Of a stretch of 64,000 nucleotides of DNA, positions 63,620-64,000 are shown piece by piece. Positions within the stretch are counted from its first letter, which is position 1, and every line of letters starts with the position of its first letter. A program made the translations under genes and the position numbers. The stretch lies in NCBI GenBank assembly GCA_017964325.1, contig JAGCSE010000090.1, positions 1 to 64,000 on the forward strand. Direction: 5' to 3'. Under the pieces are notes generated by a model. That model was not told where the DNA came from. It did no database searches and saw nothing but the letters and a program-made list of their open reading frames with translations. Source of the DNA: Victivallales bacterium (GTDB taxonomy: Bacteria; Verrucomicrobiota; Lentisphaeria; Oligosphaerales; Oligosphaeraceae).

Positions 63620-64000
63620 TTAAAGGATAAAGAAAAGGATTGCGAGAAATGCGAACAGCCAGGCGAGCGGATGCCTGGGTGATGTGGAGAAGCGCTGTGC
63701 GGGCGTAAGCGTCCGCGTGACGGTTGCGGCGGTGGAGAGGTTGGATTCGGCGGAGGACAAGGCGGTGACGGCGAAATCCCATGAACGGTCCCCTGCTTTT
63801 GCCGTGTAAAGCCCTGGTGGAAGGGAATCTGTGACGGCCGTTCTGCGGATGACGGGCAGTTCGCGTGTCATGGGGCCTGCAACGGCGATAGTCTTGACGG
63901 ATGAGTCGTGAGTTCTGAAAGTGATCAGTTCGCCGAGATTCCAGTTGCGGTGCAGGGGGCCTTCGCGATTGTCGCGGAGGATGTCGGCGAGATTCCAGAA
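63620..64000 (-). CDS. C-terminal part of a BatA-like membrane protein (5' end outside window)
   Basis: The frame is open from the right edge of the window to the stop at 63620, 126 residues. It reads FWNLADILRDNREGPLHRNWN, then a beta-rich domain (LITFRTHDSSVKTIAVAGP, GLYTAKAGDRSWDFAVTAL), and ends in one hydrophobic helix, HPLAWLFAFLAILFFIL. The arrangement, a periplasmic beta domain followed by a terminal helix next to a VWA protein, recalls BatA/aerotolerance-type membrane proteins. An internal ATG at 63871 is not the true start, since coding continues upstream. Confidence 0.65.
   Translation of the reverse strand, partial: FWNLADILRDNREGPLHRNWNLGELITFRTHDSSVKTIAVAGPMTRELPVIRRTAVTDSLPPGLYTAKAGDRSWDFAVTALSSAESNLSTAATVTRTLTPAQRFSTSPRHPLAWLFAFLAILFFIL

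Overview
The window reads as a chromosomal segment of a Gram-negative, diderm bacterium, most likely of the PVC group (Lentisphaerota or Kiritimatiellota). Support comes from outer-membrane machinery (BamA, LptF/G-type permease, ExbBD-TonB, lipoproteins), a large DUF6785-type membrane protein, Hanks-type kinases, long secreted leucine-rich-repeat and cadherin-like proteins, and GH20-like and GH106-like glycosidases. The taxonomic call is inference; no rRNA, tRNA, CRISPR array, insertion sequence or phage gene was recognised.

Layout. 1-677 (minus): queF-queC of queuosine synthesis, behind a candidate preQ1 riboswitch. 920-3742 (plus): secreted GH20-like glycosidase and a C45-type hydrolase. 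3987-8618 (plus): a four-gene envelope operon (CsgG/LpoB-like protein, COG3014-like lipoprotein, YcfL-like, LpoB-like) closed by a strong terminator. 8851-17952 (minus): DUF6785 membrane protein, signal peptidase I, LepA, LptF/G permease and BamA. 18187-19077 (minus): rplM-rpsI. 19181-22750 (minus): M16C metalloprotease and a Gfo/Idh-like protein without its Rossmann domain. 22878-27654 (minus): rpoZ-adk-map-infA-rpmJ-rpsM-rpsK-rpoA-rplQ, with a good sigma70 promoter in front; rpmJ is only 37 codons long. 27950-33511 (plus): unknown secreted protein, GT4 glycosyltransferase, FabI and ArgD. 33602-34579: zinc-ribbon kinase.

34731-49078 (plus) is an accessory surface-protein region. It holds a BspA-type LRR protein, an 855-base repeat-rich non-coding stretch, a protein with a duplicated dockerin-like calcium-loop module, a 1458-residue cadherin-like protein whose N-terminus looks cohesin-like, an outer-membrane barrel, and a propeller/cadherin protein. 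The LRR protein and the propeller protein end in the same two-lobed GWNL...G(F/Y)W domain. This is the best candidate here for an undescribed surface-assembly system.

49105-49980 is rbgA. 50079-58083 (minus) is a vitamin B12 uptake locus: a cobalamin riboswitch, a BtuB-like receptor, then a TonB2-type energiser (DUF3450, TtpC-like, ExbB, ExbD, TonB) and a GH106-like glycosidase that overlaps the tonB end. 58565-60736 is an AT-rich membrane kinase with an 18-bp tandem repeat. 60849-64000 is a pair of membrane proteins, the complete one carrying two von Willebrand A domains; the other runs off the window.
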